DNA from: CBDIHH01 sp965279095
GTDB lineage: Bacteria > Pseudomonadota > Alphaproteobacteria > Caulobacterales > Caulobacteraceae
Length of the DNA stretch: 64,000 nt
NCBI GenBank assembly: GCA_965279095.1
Contig: CBDIHH010000007.1
Location: 310,001-374,000, forward strand
Direction: 5' to 3'
This document shows positions 54,365 through 62,314 of this stretch, one piece after another. A model generated the notes under the pieces. The model saw nothing but the letters and a program-made list of their open reading frames with translations. It was not told where the DNA came from and made no database searches. The position numbers were made by a program, and so were the translations under genes. Position 1 is the stretch's first letter. Each line of letters begins with the position of its first letter.

Positions 54365-55782
54365 GCGCCCAGCCGGCCTATCTGGAGGCCCCGCCCGAAC
54401 CCCCCGCGCCCCGGACGCCCAGAGGGCCCCGGATGTCCGACGACACCCCGCTTTGGCGCACCTTCCTGGTGTTCGTCGGGCCGATGATGCTGGCCAATGT
54501 GCTGCAGGCTTTGTCGGGCACCCTGAACAGCGTCTATCTAGGCCAGATGATCGGCGTGCAGGCCCTGGCAGCGGCGACCGGCTTCTTCCCGCTGATGTTC
54601 TTCTTCGTCGCCTTCATCATTGGCCTTGGGTCAGGCGCCTCGGTGCTGATCGGCCAGGCCTGGGGCGCCGGAGACGTGGGCAAGGTCAAGGCCGTCGCCG
54701 GCACCGCCCTGTCGGCGGGGCTGGCCGGGGGCGCCGTGGTCGCCGTGTTCGGGGGTCTGTTCGCCGGACAGCTGATGGCCGCCCTCGGCACGCCGGCCGA
54801 CGTCCTGGGGGAAGCCACCACCTATGCCCGGGTGATGCTGATCGCGATGCCGCTGCTGTTCGTCTTCATCCTGGCGACCTCGATGCTGCGCGGGGTCGGC
54901 GACACCGTGACGCCCCTGTGGACCCTGCTGATCTCCACCACGGTCGGCCTCCTCGTGACCCCGGCCCTGATCGCCGGATGGCTCGGCCTGCCACGGCTGG
55001 GGGCGGCGAGCGCCGCCTACGCCTCGGCGGTGGCCTTGACGGCGGCGACGGCCTGGCTGGGTTGGCGTCTGCGCCGCCTGGGCAGCCCCCTGGCCCCCGA
55101 CCGCGCCTTCGTCCGGGCCATGCGCCCCGACCCCGCCCTGCTGGGCACGGTCCTGCGCATCGGCGTCCCTACAGGCGTGCAGATGATCGTGATGGCCCTC
55201 ACCGAGATGGTCCTGCTGGGGATGGTCAACCGGTTCGGATCCGACGCCCTGGCCGCCTATGGCGCCGTCAACCAGGTGCTCGCCTATGTGCAGTTCCCGG
55301 CCATGTCGATCGCCCTGGCCGCGTCGATCCTCGGGGCCCAGGCCATCGGCGCCGGCCGCCCCGAGCGGCTGTGGCCGATCACCCAGACGGGCCTGGCCCT
55401 CAGCGTGGTGATCACCGGGGGCGGGGTGGGGCTGGTCTATCTGCTGGCGCGGCCGGTGGTGGGCCTGTTCGTCAAGAGCCCGGAGGTCATCGAGATGACG
55501 CTGGGCCTGCTGCACATCGTCCTGTGGAGCACGGTGCTGTTCGGCATGCAGGCCGTCTTCTCCGCGGTGATGCGCGCCAGCGGGACGGTGCTGGTTCCCA
55601 CCGCCCTGACCATCTTCGCCATCGTCGGCGTCGAGGCGCCGGCGGCCTGGTTCCTCAGCCACCGGATCGGCCTCAGCGGCGTGTGGATCGCCTATCCCCT
55701 CGCCTTCGCCGCCATGCTGGCGCTCCAGGGCGGCTACTACGGTCTGGTATGGCGGCGACGCCCGGTCACTCAGCTGGTCTGA
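54361..55782 (+). CDS. MATE-family multidrug efflux transporter
   Basis: This 473-residue protein has 12 predicted helices after a 25-residue cytosolic lead. It has the MATE blocks VFVGPMMLANVLQALSGTLNSVYLGQ, GSGASVLIGQAWGAGD, and the second-half counterparts GVPTGVQMIVMALTEMVLLGMVNRFG and AASILGAQAIGAGRPERLW. It exports drugs or metabolites by Na+ or H+ antiport. The GTG start at 54361 overlaps the DUF2239 stop; an ATG further in is possible. The two genes share one promoter. Confidence 0.92.
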   Translation: MSAQPAYLEAPPEPPAPRTPRGPRMSDDTPLWRTFLVFVGPMMLANVLQALSGTLNSVYLGQMIGVQALAAATGFFPLMFFFVAFIIGLGSGASVLIGQAWGAGDVGKVKAVAGTALSAGLAGGAVVAVFGGLFAGQLMAALGTPADVLGEATTYARVMLIAMPLLFVFILATSMLRGVGDTVTPLWTLLISTTVGLLVTPALIAGWLGLPRLGAASAAYASAVALTAATAWLGWRLRRLGSPLAPDRAFVRAMRPDPALLGTVLRIGVPTGVQMIVMALTEMVLLGMVNRFGSDALAAYGAVNQVLAYVQFPAMSIALAASILGAQAIGAGRPERLWPITQTGLALSVVITGGGVGLVYLLARPVVGLFVKSPEVIEMTLGLLHIVLWSTVLFGMQAVFSAVMRASGTVLVPTALTIFAIVGVEAPAAWFLSHRIGLSGVWIAYPLAFAAMLALQGGYYGLVWRRRPVTQLV

Positions 55783-55851
55783 GGCGCGTACACGGCAAAT
55801 GGGCCGCTGCGACGGCTCGCAGCGGCTATGGACGGTCAGGGACCTGGACGC

Positions 55852-56127
55852 TCAGGCCTGGGTGTCGACCAGGGCGCCTGAGGCGTAGCCGTCGGTCTGG
55901 CTGAGCCGCACGACTTCCTCGCGGGGAATCTGCACGATCAGCTTGCCGGTGGCGGAGTCGAGAACCTTGTAAACAAAGACCCCGGTGTTGCCGATTTCCT
56001 CGATCATCAGCCGGGTGGGGGCGGACTTTTCGGGGGCCGGTTGGGCGGGGGGAGAAGACTCGTTACGGGGCGTGGGCGCGGCGGGCGGATCTGCCCGCAC
56101 CACGGGGTGCACGACGGGAACGGCCAT
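55852..56127 (-). CDS. FlaG-like flagellar protein
   Basis: This 91-residue protein has a proline-rich N-terminal half and a C-terminal beta domain VFVYKVLDSATGKLIVQIPREEVVRL that matches the FlaG pattern (a xVxVVDxxTGExIRxIP-like core). FlaG proteins affect flagellar filament length. It is 92 bp after the flagellin gene on the same strand, supporting the call. The short size limits certainty. Confidence 0.75.
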   Translation of the reverse strand: MAVPVVHPVVRADPPAAPTPRNESSPPAQPAPEKSAPTRLMIEEIGNTGVFVYKVLDSATGKLIVQIPREEVVRLSQTDGYASGALVDTQA

Positions 56128-56219
56128 ATCTGTCTACGCCGGAGTTCTTCCGGCGCCTCCTGATGGAAGCCATGGCGGCGGGGAGGCCTCGAAAAGCCCC
56201 CCCGCCGCCGCCGGATCCT

Positions 56220-57050
56220 TTAGCGGAACAGGCTGAGCAGGCTGGACGAGGAGGAGTTGGCGATCGACAGGGCCTGGATGCCAAGCTGTTGCTTGGTCTG
56301 CAGGGCCTGAAGGCGCGCGCTCTCCTTGGCCAGGTCGGCGTCGACGAGGTTGCCGATACCCGCTTCGAGCGAATCCTGGAGCTTGCCGATGAAGCCGAGG
56401 TGCGCGTCGAGCGACTTGGAGCCGGTGCCGAGCTTGGTCAGGGCGGTGGAGACGTTGGTGATGGCCGTATTGACGGTCGCGATCATCGCCGAGGCCGTGG
56501 AGGCCGAGGTGAAGGTCGCGGCGGCCGACACGGTCACATTGGCGCCGCCGAGAGCCAGAGACTGGGCCGCGACGGTCAGCTTGGAAGAGCCGTCGTCGTT
56601 AGCCAGGGCGGCGATGGTGGTGCCGCCCGTCTTGATCATGTTGATGCCGTTGAAGGAGGCATTCGACACGACCTTGCCGATCTGGTCGCGCAGGGCCTTG
56701 AAGTCTTCCGCCAGCGAGGTGCGGCTGGTGGTGTCGAGCGAGGTGTCGGAAGCGGCCAGGGCCTTCTGCTTCATTTGCGTCAGCAGATCGGAGACCTGTT
56801 CGCCGGCCGACATGGCCACGTCGATGGTCGACTGGGCGCGGCTGAGGGATTCCTTCACCGCGTCGAGGGCGCCGACCTTGCTGCGCATGTTCTGGGCGAT
56901 GGCCCAGGTGGCGCCGTTGTCCTTGGCCGAGTTGACCTTCTTGCCGGTGTTGATCCGGTTTTGAACCTCGGACAGTTCGGAGTTGGACTTGTTGAGGTTC
57001 TGCAGCGCGATAAGGGCGCCGTTGTTGGTGTTAACGCTGTTCACCGCCAT
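56220..57050 (-). CDS. Flagellin
   Basis: This 276-residue flagellin starts MAVNSVNTNNGALIALQNLN and has the conserved N-terminal D0/D1 helices (LSEVQNRINTGKKVNSAKDNGATWAIAQNMR) and C-terminal D1/D0 helices (NLVDADLAKESARLQALQTKQQLGIQALSIANSSSSSLLSLFR). The surface-exposed middle is short, as in Caulobacter FljK/FljL types of about 270-280 residues. It polymerises into the filament. The upstream region (57051-57465) should hold its promoter; I found no clear sigma-54 site. Confidence 0.96.
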   Translation of the reverse strand: MAVNSVNTNNGALIALQNLNKSNSELSEVQNRINTGKKVNSAKDNGATWAIAQNMRSKVGALDAVKESLSRAQSTIDVAMSAGEQVSDLLTQMKQKALAASDTSLDTTSRTSLAEDFKALRDQIGKVVSNASFNGINMIKTGGTTIAALANDDGSSKLTVAAQSLALGGANVTVSAAATFTSASTASAMIATVNTAITNVSTALTKLGTGSKSLDAHLGFIGKLQDSLEAGIGNLVDADLAKESARLQALQTKQQLGIQALSIANSSSSSLLSLFR

Positions 57051-57465
57051 GACGATGAGTTCCTTTTCTCAGGCTTACCGGCGTCTTTTTGACACCGTTG
57101 GGAATTTTTCCCGATGCGCACCCCTGTCGAAAAGGCAGCCGGGATTCGGCGACCTGCTCCGGGATACGCCGAAGGTTTCGCAGGTCTGAGTTAAATGCAG
57201 ATGAATCGGAAAACTTTTCGCAGAGAGGTTTAGTTTATGATGAGTTAGCGATAGCGAATACCAAGTCATTATCTAAGTAAAACCCCATACCAGACCGCCC
57301 GATTATTGCGGCAAGCTGTCGCGGCGCGTAGCGCACTCCGCGCCCCGCAAATGCCACATCCCCCGCCTAGGGTGAGCTCACGGCGGCGCCTGGAGCCCGC
57401 TTTGGTTCAGTAGGCCGCCCGCCCTTAAGGCTTCTGCGCGCGGCGCTCAGCAGGAAAGCCATGTC
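57051..57465. other. Flagellin upstream region: leader with inverted repeats, no gene seen
   Basis: The 415 bp between flagellin and the M23 gene carry no supportable gene. GGGAATTTTTCCC (57100-57112) and a pair TTCGGCG (57145-57151) / CGCCGAA (57177-57183) would form hairpins in the flagellin leader. A distinctly AT-rich patch follows at about 57205-57300. Flagellin leaders in Caulobacter are sites of translational control, so these hairpins are candidates, but function is not shown. Confidence 0.5.
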
Positions 57466-58176
57466 TTGATTCAAACCCTCCCTGCCGCGGCTGGTGGCCG
57501 CGCGCCTGCCGCGCCCCACGATCCTGCGGCCTGGTCCTGGTTCATGGCCCTCGCCATGCTGGTGACCGCCGTCGCCTCCCTGGCGGCCCACCCGAGCTGG
57601 GCGGCGGTCGGCGAGCGGGCAAGGGCCGGCCTCCAGTCCGCCTCCCCCCGGTCGCTCTCCGCACGGCTCGCCGCCGCCGCGCTCGCGCCTACCGCCCGGA
57701 CCCCGGCCCTGCCGCCGGGCGCCGATGTCGACGGCGACGGCCAAAGCGACTTCGTCAATCCCACGGGCCACGGCGAGCGCGCCCCCGACGGCTATGGCTC
57801 GGGCGCTTTCGGCGTGTCGCGGGACGGTGGCGAGCGACGGCATGAGGGAGTGGACTACAGGTCCCGCGTCGGCCAGGACGTGGTCGCCCCCATGTCCGGC
57901 TATGTGTCGCGGGTCGGCTACGCCTATTCCGACGACCAGACCCTGCGCACCGTCGAGATCGTCAACCCGGCCCTCAACTATGTGGCCCGCGTCCTCTACG
58001 TCAGGCCCGGCGTGGCGGTGGGCGAGGCGGTGGCCATGGGCGACGTGATCGGCCAGGCGCAGAGCCTGCAGGCGCGCTATCCCGGCGGCATGACCAACCA
58101 CGTCCACCTGCAGATCGCCCGCAAGGGCGGGGCCTGGATGGACTGCGAACGGCTGATCCCCACAGCCCGGGGCTGA
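57466..58176 (+). CDS. M23-family metallopeptidase-like envelope protein
   Basis: This 236-residue protein has an N-terminal membrane anchor or signal (about 26-47) and a C-terminal M23 lysostaphin-like domain: RRHEGVDYRS supplies the first His/Asp, and NHVHLQIA is the HxH motif. Upstream of it, DVDGDGQSDFVNP looks like a calcium-binding EF-hand/dockerin-type loop. It probably cuts or binds cell-wall peptides. A TTG start at 57466 follows an AGGAAA site; an ATG at 57544 would shorten the lead. The start is therefore uncertain. Confidence 0.82.
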   Translation: MIQTLPAAAGGRAPAAPHDPAAWSWFMALAMLVTAVASLAAHPSWAAVGERARAGLQSASPRSLSARLAAAALAPTARTPALPPGADVDGDGQSDFVNPTGHGERAPDGYGSGAFGVSRDGGERRHEGVDYRSRVGQDVVAPMSGYVSRVGYAYSDDQTLRTVEIVNPALNYVARVLYVRPGVAVGEAVAMGDVIGQAQSLQARYPGGMTNHVHLQIARKGGAWMDCERLIPTARG

Positions 58177-58185
58177 CCGGATCCT

Positions 58186-58599
58186 CTACCGGCGCGGCCG
58201 CCGACGGGCGTCCAGGCTCCAAGGGCCGGGGCCGGCGAAGACGAGATAGAGGAACACGAAGCAGAACAGGATGGCCGCGTCGCCGCCGTTCACCGCCGGA
58301 AAAAAGCCGCCCGGCTTGCCGGCCCCGCCGGCCAGGTGGAACATGAAATAGGCGACGGCCATCTCGCCCGACAGGACGAAGGCGGTGACCCGGGTGAACA
58401 GGCCCAGGACGATCAGGGCGCCGCCCACCAGTTCTAGCACCCCGCCGACCCCCAGGATCGACAGCAGCGGGACCACGCCATGGTCGCTGGGCGGAAAGCC
58501 CAGCAGCTTCTGCATCCCGTGCTGCAGGAACAGCAGGCCGGTCATGATCCGCAGGATGCTTCGCACCTGGGGGGCGAACAGGGACAGTCGGTCGCGCAT
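58186..58599 (-). CDS. DoxX family membrane protein
   Basis: This 137-residue protein has four membrane helices and the DoxX hallmarks: LRIMTGLLFLQHGMQKLLGFP and GVGGVLELVGGALIVLGLFTR. Related proteins act in redox or thiosulfate metabolism, but many are of unknown function. ATG 58599 is preceded by a GGAG site. It is divergent from the pcaDC-type gene and convergent with the M23 gene. Confidence 0.9.
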   Translation of the reverse strand: MRDRLSLFAPQVRSILRIMTGLLFLQHGMQKLLGFPPSDHGVVPLLSILGVGGVLELVGGALIVLGLFTRVTAFVLSGEMAVAYFMFHLAGGAGKPGGFFPAVNGGDAAILFCFVFLYLVFAGPGPWSLDARRRPRR

Positions 58600-58725
58600 C
58601 ACTCACTCCGGGCCGGCGGGCGTCGGCTGCGCCCCATGAGGCGCTATCTGACCGCCGCGTCGCTGTTTGACAACGGCTGCCCTGCAAGAGACGAAACGGA
58701 CGCCGCAGAGATCGAGGTTACCCCC

Positions 58726-59910
58726 ATGAGCCGCACCATCGCCCAGGACCTCACCGTCCATCGCGGCGCCCACCCCATCCGCGTGCGCATCGATGGCCGC
58801 GCCGCCGGCCCCACGGTGCTGCTGGCCAACGGCCTCGGGCTGAGCCTGGAGATGTGGGCCGCCCAGATCCCCGCCCTCGCCCGCCGCTTCCGGGTGGTTC
58901 GCTTCGACAACCGCGGCCACGGGGGCTCGGGCCTGCCCGACGGCCCCCTGACCATGGAGGCGGTGGCGGCCGACGCCCTGGCGGTGCTGGACGCCGTCGG
59001 CGCCGCGCGCGCCAGCATCGTCGGCCTGTCCATGGGCGGCATGCTGGCCCTCTGGCTCGCCGCCCACCATCCGGACCGGATCGACAAGGTGGTGGCGGCC
59101 AACCTCGGGGGGGCCTCCACGGCCGAGAGTTGGAACGCCCGCATCGCCGCGGTGAAGGCCGGCGGGATCGCCGCCGTCAGCCAGGGCATGGCCGAGCGCT
59201 GGTTCACGCCCGGTTTCCTGGCCGCCAGCCCCGAGCGCGTGCGGCCGATCCTGGACCAGCTCGCCGCCACCTCTCCCGAAGGCTATGCGGCCGGCTGCGC
59301 CGCGGTGCGCGACGCCGACGTCTACGCCCTGCTGTCGTCCGTGAGCGCCCCGACCCTGGTGATCACCGGGCGGCACGACCGGGTGACCGCGCCGGCCCTG
59401 GGGGCCAAGATCGCCGCAGGGATTTCAGGGGCCCGGGTCGTGGACCTGGACGCCGGCCACCTGTCCAACGTGGAGCAGGCCGATGACTTCACCCGCGCGG
59501 CGACAGATTTCCTGGTGCGCGGGGGCCTGTCGTCGGAAGCCGATCGCTACGACCTGGGCATGAACGTCCGGCGTCAGGTGCTGGGTGACGCCTGGGTCGA
59601 CCGCACGCTCGACCGGCGCACCCCGTTCAACGAGGAGTTCCAGGCCTATATCACCCGCTATGCCTGGGGCGAGGTGTGGGCCCGCCCGGGGCTGGAGCCG
59701 TACACCCGATCCTTCATCACCTTGTCGATCTGCATCGCCCTTGGCCGCTGGGACGAGTTTCGCCTGCACACCCAGGCCGCGTTCAACAACGGCCTGGGGA
59801 AGGACGAGATCAAGGAGCTGCTCATCCAGGCCGCCGTCTACGCCGGGGTCCCCGCGGCCAACACAGCCTTCCACCATGCCGAGGCGGTCTTCGCGGAGAT
59901 GGGGATCTAG
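58726..59910 (+). CDS. Fused 3-oxoadipate enol-lactonase / 4-carboxymuconolactone decarboxylase
   Basis: This 394-residue protein joins two protocatechuate-pathway enzymes. Residues 1 to about 260 are an alpha/beta-hydrolase (PcaD-like) with the nucleophile in IVGLSMGGML, acid near TGRHDRVTAP and histidine in DAGHLSNVE. Residues about 270-394 are a PcaC-like decarboxylase (MNVRRQVLGDAWVDRTLDRRTPFNEEFQAYITRYAWGEVWARPGLE; EIKELLIQAAVYAGVPAANTAFHHAEAVF). Together they would turn 4-carboxymuconolactone into 3-oxoadipate. The fusion (PcaL type) is known in actinobacteria and some proteobacteria. No other pca genes are in the window. Confidence 0.92.
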   Translation: MSRTIAQDLTVHRGAHPIRVRIDGRAAGPTVLLANGLGLSLEMWAAQIPALARRFRVVRFDNRGHGGSGLPDGPLTMEAVAADALAVLDAVGAARASIVGLSMGGMLALWLAAHHPDRIDKVVAANLGGASTAESWNARIAAVKAGGIAAVSQGMAERWFTPGFLAASPERVRPILDQLAATSPEGYAAGCAAVRDADVYALLSSVSAPTLVITGRHDRVTAPALGAKIAAGISGARVVDLDAGHLSNVEQADDFTRAATDFLVRGGLSSEADRYDLGMNVRRQVLGDAWVDRTLDRRTPFNEEFQAYITRYAWGEVWARPGLEPYTRSFITLSICIALGRWDEFRLHTQAAFNNGLGKDEIKELLIQAAVYAGVPAANTAFHHAEAVFAEMGI

Positions 59911-59975
59911 CCGCCACGGTATGGTGCATTTTCGCCACATAGAGGACCATTCATGTTGCGGCGCACGGTGGCGGG

Positions 59976-60004
59976 TTGAAGTATGCCGCACCGCAACATA
60001 GATA
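59976..60004 (+). promoter_or_regulatory. Candidate promoter of the small RNA
   Basis: TTGAAG (59976-59981) and TAGATA (59999-60004) are spaced by 17 bp. They also fall inside an inverted repeat (ATGTTGCGG at 59953-59961 and CCGCAACAT at 59991-59999), a likely regulator site that would cover the promoter. Confidence 0.5.
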
Positions 60005-60005
60005 C

Positions 60006-60076
60006 GCCCTGCCCTTCCTGGGCGTTTCCTCCCTAAGAACTTTGGGGGCCGCGCTTTCGGGCGCGGCCCCTTTTTT
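60006..60076 (+). ncRNA. mmgR/suhB (alpha-r8) family-like small RNA
   Basis: A roughly 70-nt transcript is suggested by a promoter upstream and a strong terminator at its end. It would form a short 5' hairpin (GCCC..TTCCT..GGGC, about 60011-60023), leave an exposed TTTCCTCCCT stretch (60025-60034), and finish with the GC-rich terminator hairpin. This layout, size and the UUUCCUCCCU motif match my recollection of the MmgR/suhB family of alphaproteobacterial sRNAs, linked in Sinorhizobium to PHB granule control. The exact 5' end is an estimate. Confidence 0.62.
60045..60076 (+). terminator. Strong rho-independent terminator
   Basis: GGGGCCGCGC (60045-60054) pairs perfectly with GCGCGGCCCC (60061-60070) around a TTTCGG loop, followed by six T (60071-60076). 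It ends the small RNA and would also stop read-through from the pcaDC-type gene. Confidence 0.93.
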
Positions 60077-60131
60077 CTCTGTGTGTCCTTGGGGTCGAAG
60101 CCGGATGAACACAACCATAGGAGATTGTGAC

Positions 60132-60239
60132 ATGATCCGCTTCACGAACTGGGCCGACCGCACGGGTACCGCGGTTCAGGCTCTACTTCTGAGCGGCTTG
60201 CTGGCGGCTTTCGTCGGCTTTCTCGCGCACGTCGGCTAA
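60132..60239 (+). CDS. 35-residue single-helix membrane microprotein
   Basis: The sequence encodes MIRFTNWADRTGTAV followed by a single hydrophobic helix (QALLLSGLLAAFVGFLAHVG). ATG 60132 has an AGGAG ribosome site with good spacing. An in-frame ATG at 60105 has a weak site and would add nine residues. Nothing in the sequence resembles a known small protein, though short single-helix proteins often bind and tune membrane complexes. It lies just after the small RNA terminator and so must have its own start of transcription or be read through. Confidence 0.6.
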   Translation: MIRFTNWADRTGTAVQALLLSGLLAAFVGFLAHVG

Positions 60240-60247
60240 CGCCGTAC

Positions 60248-60288
60248 CGGCCCGGCGCCGTACCGATCAAGGTACGGCGCAACCGGGC
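60248..60288. repeat. Long imperfect hairpin between convergent genes
   Basis: GCGCCGTACC (60255-60264) and GGTACGGCGC (60271-60280) pair perfectly around GATCAA, and an outer CGGCCCGG/CCGGGCCG pair extends the stem with a small bulge. It lies between the microprotein stop and the flavoprotein stop. Without a T run it is not a classic terminator but may protect 3' ends. Confidence 0.7.
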
Positions 60289-60294
60289 CGTGTG

Positions 60295-61815
60295 TCAGGC
60301 CGCGGCCTGGCTGACCCGCGCCGGAACCAGGCGCTCGCTGCCAAGGGCCGCGTTCGCCCCTGAATAGCCAGCCTCGCCATACTCGGCGTCCTCATTGACC
60401 TGCCAGACGTCATAGCGCCGCTCGCCGGCCAGGATGTTCTCGACCGTGAGCATGGCCGTCATCATGGCGTGGTCCTGGTTGTTGTATTTGTGCATCCCAT
60501 TGCGGCCCACCATGTGCAGGGTCGGGTAGCTCCGCTCCAGGTCGAGGCGCACCATCGCGACATTGTGCTGATAGGCCTCGTCATAGACGGGATAGGCCTT
60601 GGCCTGACGCACCACACAGGCGTCGACCACATCAGCCGAGCGGATCAGCCCGATATGGTCGATCTCGCGCTTGGCCAGGGCGATCAGGTCGTCGTCTGAC
60701 GCCGCCCACAGGCCGTCGCCCTCGAAACAGAAATACTCCAGGCCCAGACAGGTGAACCCCGCCTCGGGGATCAGCTCCGGCGACCAGGAGCGGAAGTTCT
60801 GCACCCGGCCGACCTTGACCGCGGGGTCGTGGATATAGACCCAGTTGTCGGGGAAGTCGTCGGCCCCCGCCGGGGCGCGGGCGATCAGGGCCACGGTGAG
60901 GAAGTCGCGGTAGCGCAGGGCCCTGGCATGCAGGGTGCTGATCGGCGCCGGTCGCAGGGCGGCCGCCAGGTCGTGGATCGCCGCCGAGGACACCAGATGC
61001 CGGGCGGTGACGGTGCGTCGCTCGCCGGCCGCGGAGACGGTGGTGACCGTCCACAGGCGGGCGGCGTCGTCCCAGCGCATCGTCTCGAGGGTCTGATCCA
61101 TGTCGACCCTGCCGCCGCCGGCGAGAATCTTGTCCCGCGCCGCTTCCCACATCATGCCCGGGCCCTTGCGCGGGTAGCGGAAGGATTCGATCAGGGTCTT
61201 GATGCCGCCGCCGTCGCCGCCCTTGCGCCGCAGGCCCAGGGACCGGGTCAGGGCGTCGATGACCGCCGAGGCCAGGTCCAGCCCCTTGATCCGCTGCGCC
61301 GCCCAATCCGCGGAGATGTCGTCGCAGGACATGCCCCAGACCTTCTCGGTGTAGGTCTTGAAGAAGATCGAGAACAGGGTCTCGCCGAAGTTGTTGCGCA
61401 CCCACTGGTGGAAGGTGGCGGGGTTCTTGTGCGGCCGGGCCTTGGCGAAGGCGTAGGAGGCCATGCAGCGGGCGCTGGTCAGCAGCCCCAGGTTCGACAG
61501 GGCCTCGAAGGCCTTCAGCGGATAGGCGTAGAACTTGCCGCCGTAGAAGATGCGCGACAGGCGCGGCCGCTCGACGAAATCGTCCGGCAGGATCTCGTCC
61601 CACAGGTCGACCACCTCCTTGGACTTGGAGAAGAAGCGGTGGCCGCCGATGTCGAACAGATAGCCCTTGTAGTTCACCGTCCGGCTGATGCCGCCCACAT
61701 AGACCGGGTCCCGCTCGAGCACGGTCACCTGCCGCCCCGCCTTGGTCAGCAGATAGCCGGCGGTCAGGCCGGCGGGGCCGGCCCCGATGATCAGGATGTC
61801 GGTGTCAGGCTGCAT
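60295..61815 (-). CDS. UDP-galactopyranose-mutase-like FAD oxidoreductase
   Basis: This 506-residue flavoprotein starts MQPDTDILIIGAGPAGLTAG (dinucleotide fold), with VLERDPVYVGGISRTV and DIGGHRFFSKSKEV, NWVYIHDPAVKVGRVQNF, and the C-terminal FAD part VGRNGMHKYNNQDHAMMTAML. It resembles UGM-type and amine-oxidase-type enzymes in polysaccharide clusters (NAD(P)/FAD-dependent oxidoreductase). It may act on a nucleotide sugar or lipid-linked sugar. It overlaps the gtrA-type gene by 11 bp. Confidence 0.87.
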   Translation of the reverse strand: MQPDTDILIIGAGPAGLTAGYLLTKAGRQVTVLERDPVYVGGISRTVNYKGYLFDIGGHRFFSKSKEVVDLWDEILPDDFVERPRLSRIFYGGKFYAYPLKAFEALSNLGLLTSARCMASYAFAKARPHKNPATFHQWVRNNFGETLFSIFFKTYTEKVWGMSCDDISADWAAQRIKGLDLASAVIDALTRSLGLRRKGGDGGGIKTLIESFRYPRKGPGMMWEAARDKILAGGGRVDMDQTLETMRWDDAARLWTVTTVSAAGERRTVTARHLVSSAAIHDLAAALRPAPISTLHARALRYRDFLTVALIARAPAGADDFPDNWVYIHDPAVKVGRVQNFRSWSPELIPEAGFTCLGLEYFCFEGDGLWAASDDDLIALAKREIDHIGLIRSADVVDACVVRQAKAYPVYDEAYQHNVAMVRLDLERSYPTLHMVGRNGMHKYNNQDHAMMTAMLTVENILAGERRYDVWQVNEDAEYGEAGYSGANAALGSERLVPARVSQAAA

Positions 61816-62278
61816 GGCCGTGGCCCTGGGTCTGGCGGAAGGTGAACAGGCGCTGGCCCGTGAACGAGAAGGCGCTGGCGACGACCGCGCCGATGAACAG
61901 GGCGACCAGGGCGGGCAGGCGCGGAGCGATCGCCGACAGCATCAGGAAGGTCGCGTAGCTGATCCCCTGGGCCCCCAGGACCACGGCGGCGTAGCGGCCA
62001 AGCTCTCCCCCCTGCCCCCGCCCGGTGGCGGCGAAGGTGACGCTGCGGTTCAGACGCCAGGTGACCGCCGTGGCGGCCGCCAGGGACAGGGCCCGGCCCG
62101 CGGCCCGCGACAGGCCGGCGTCGTGCAGAAGGCTGAACAGGACGGCGTCGAGGGTCAGACCGACAACACCCACCGCGAGAAAGCGGCACAGGGGCGCCTG
62201 CCAAAGGCGCGCGGGAGTCAAGGCGGCTGGATCGACTCGGCCTAGTCTGGCGAAGAGGGCGCGCGGCGAAGGGCTCAT
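61805..62278 (-). CDS. GtrA-family membrane protein
   Basis: This 157-residue protein has four membrane helices and the GtrA pattern (CRFLAVGVVGLTLDAVLFSLL; ATAVTWRLNRSVTF; AVVASAFSFTGQRLFTF). GtrA proteins flip or help move lipid-linked sugars. It starts at 62278, 36 bp from a divergent membrane protein gene, and its end overlaps the flavoprotein start. Longer frames to 63610 are shadows. Confidence 0.9.
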   Translation of the reverse strand: MSPSPRALFARLGRVDPAALTPARLWQAPLCRFLAVGVVGLTLDAVLFSLLHDAGLSRAAGRALSLAAATAVTWRLNRSVTFAATGRGQGGELGRYAAVVLGAQGISYATFLMLSAIAPRLPALVALFIGAVVASAFSFTGQRLFTFRQTQGHGHAA

Positions 62279-62314
62279 GTCGAGCGCACCGTGACCGACA
62301 AGGTTTGAGACAAG

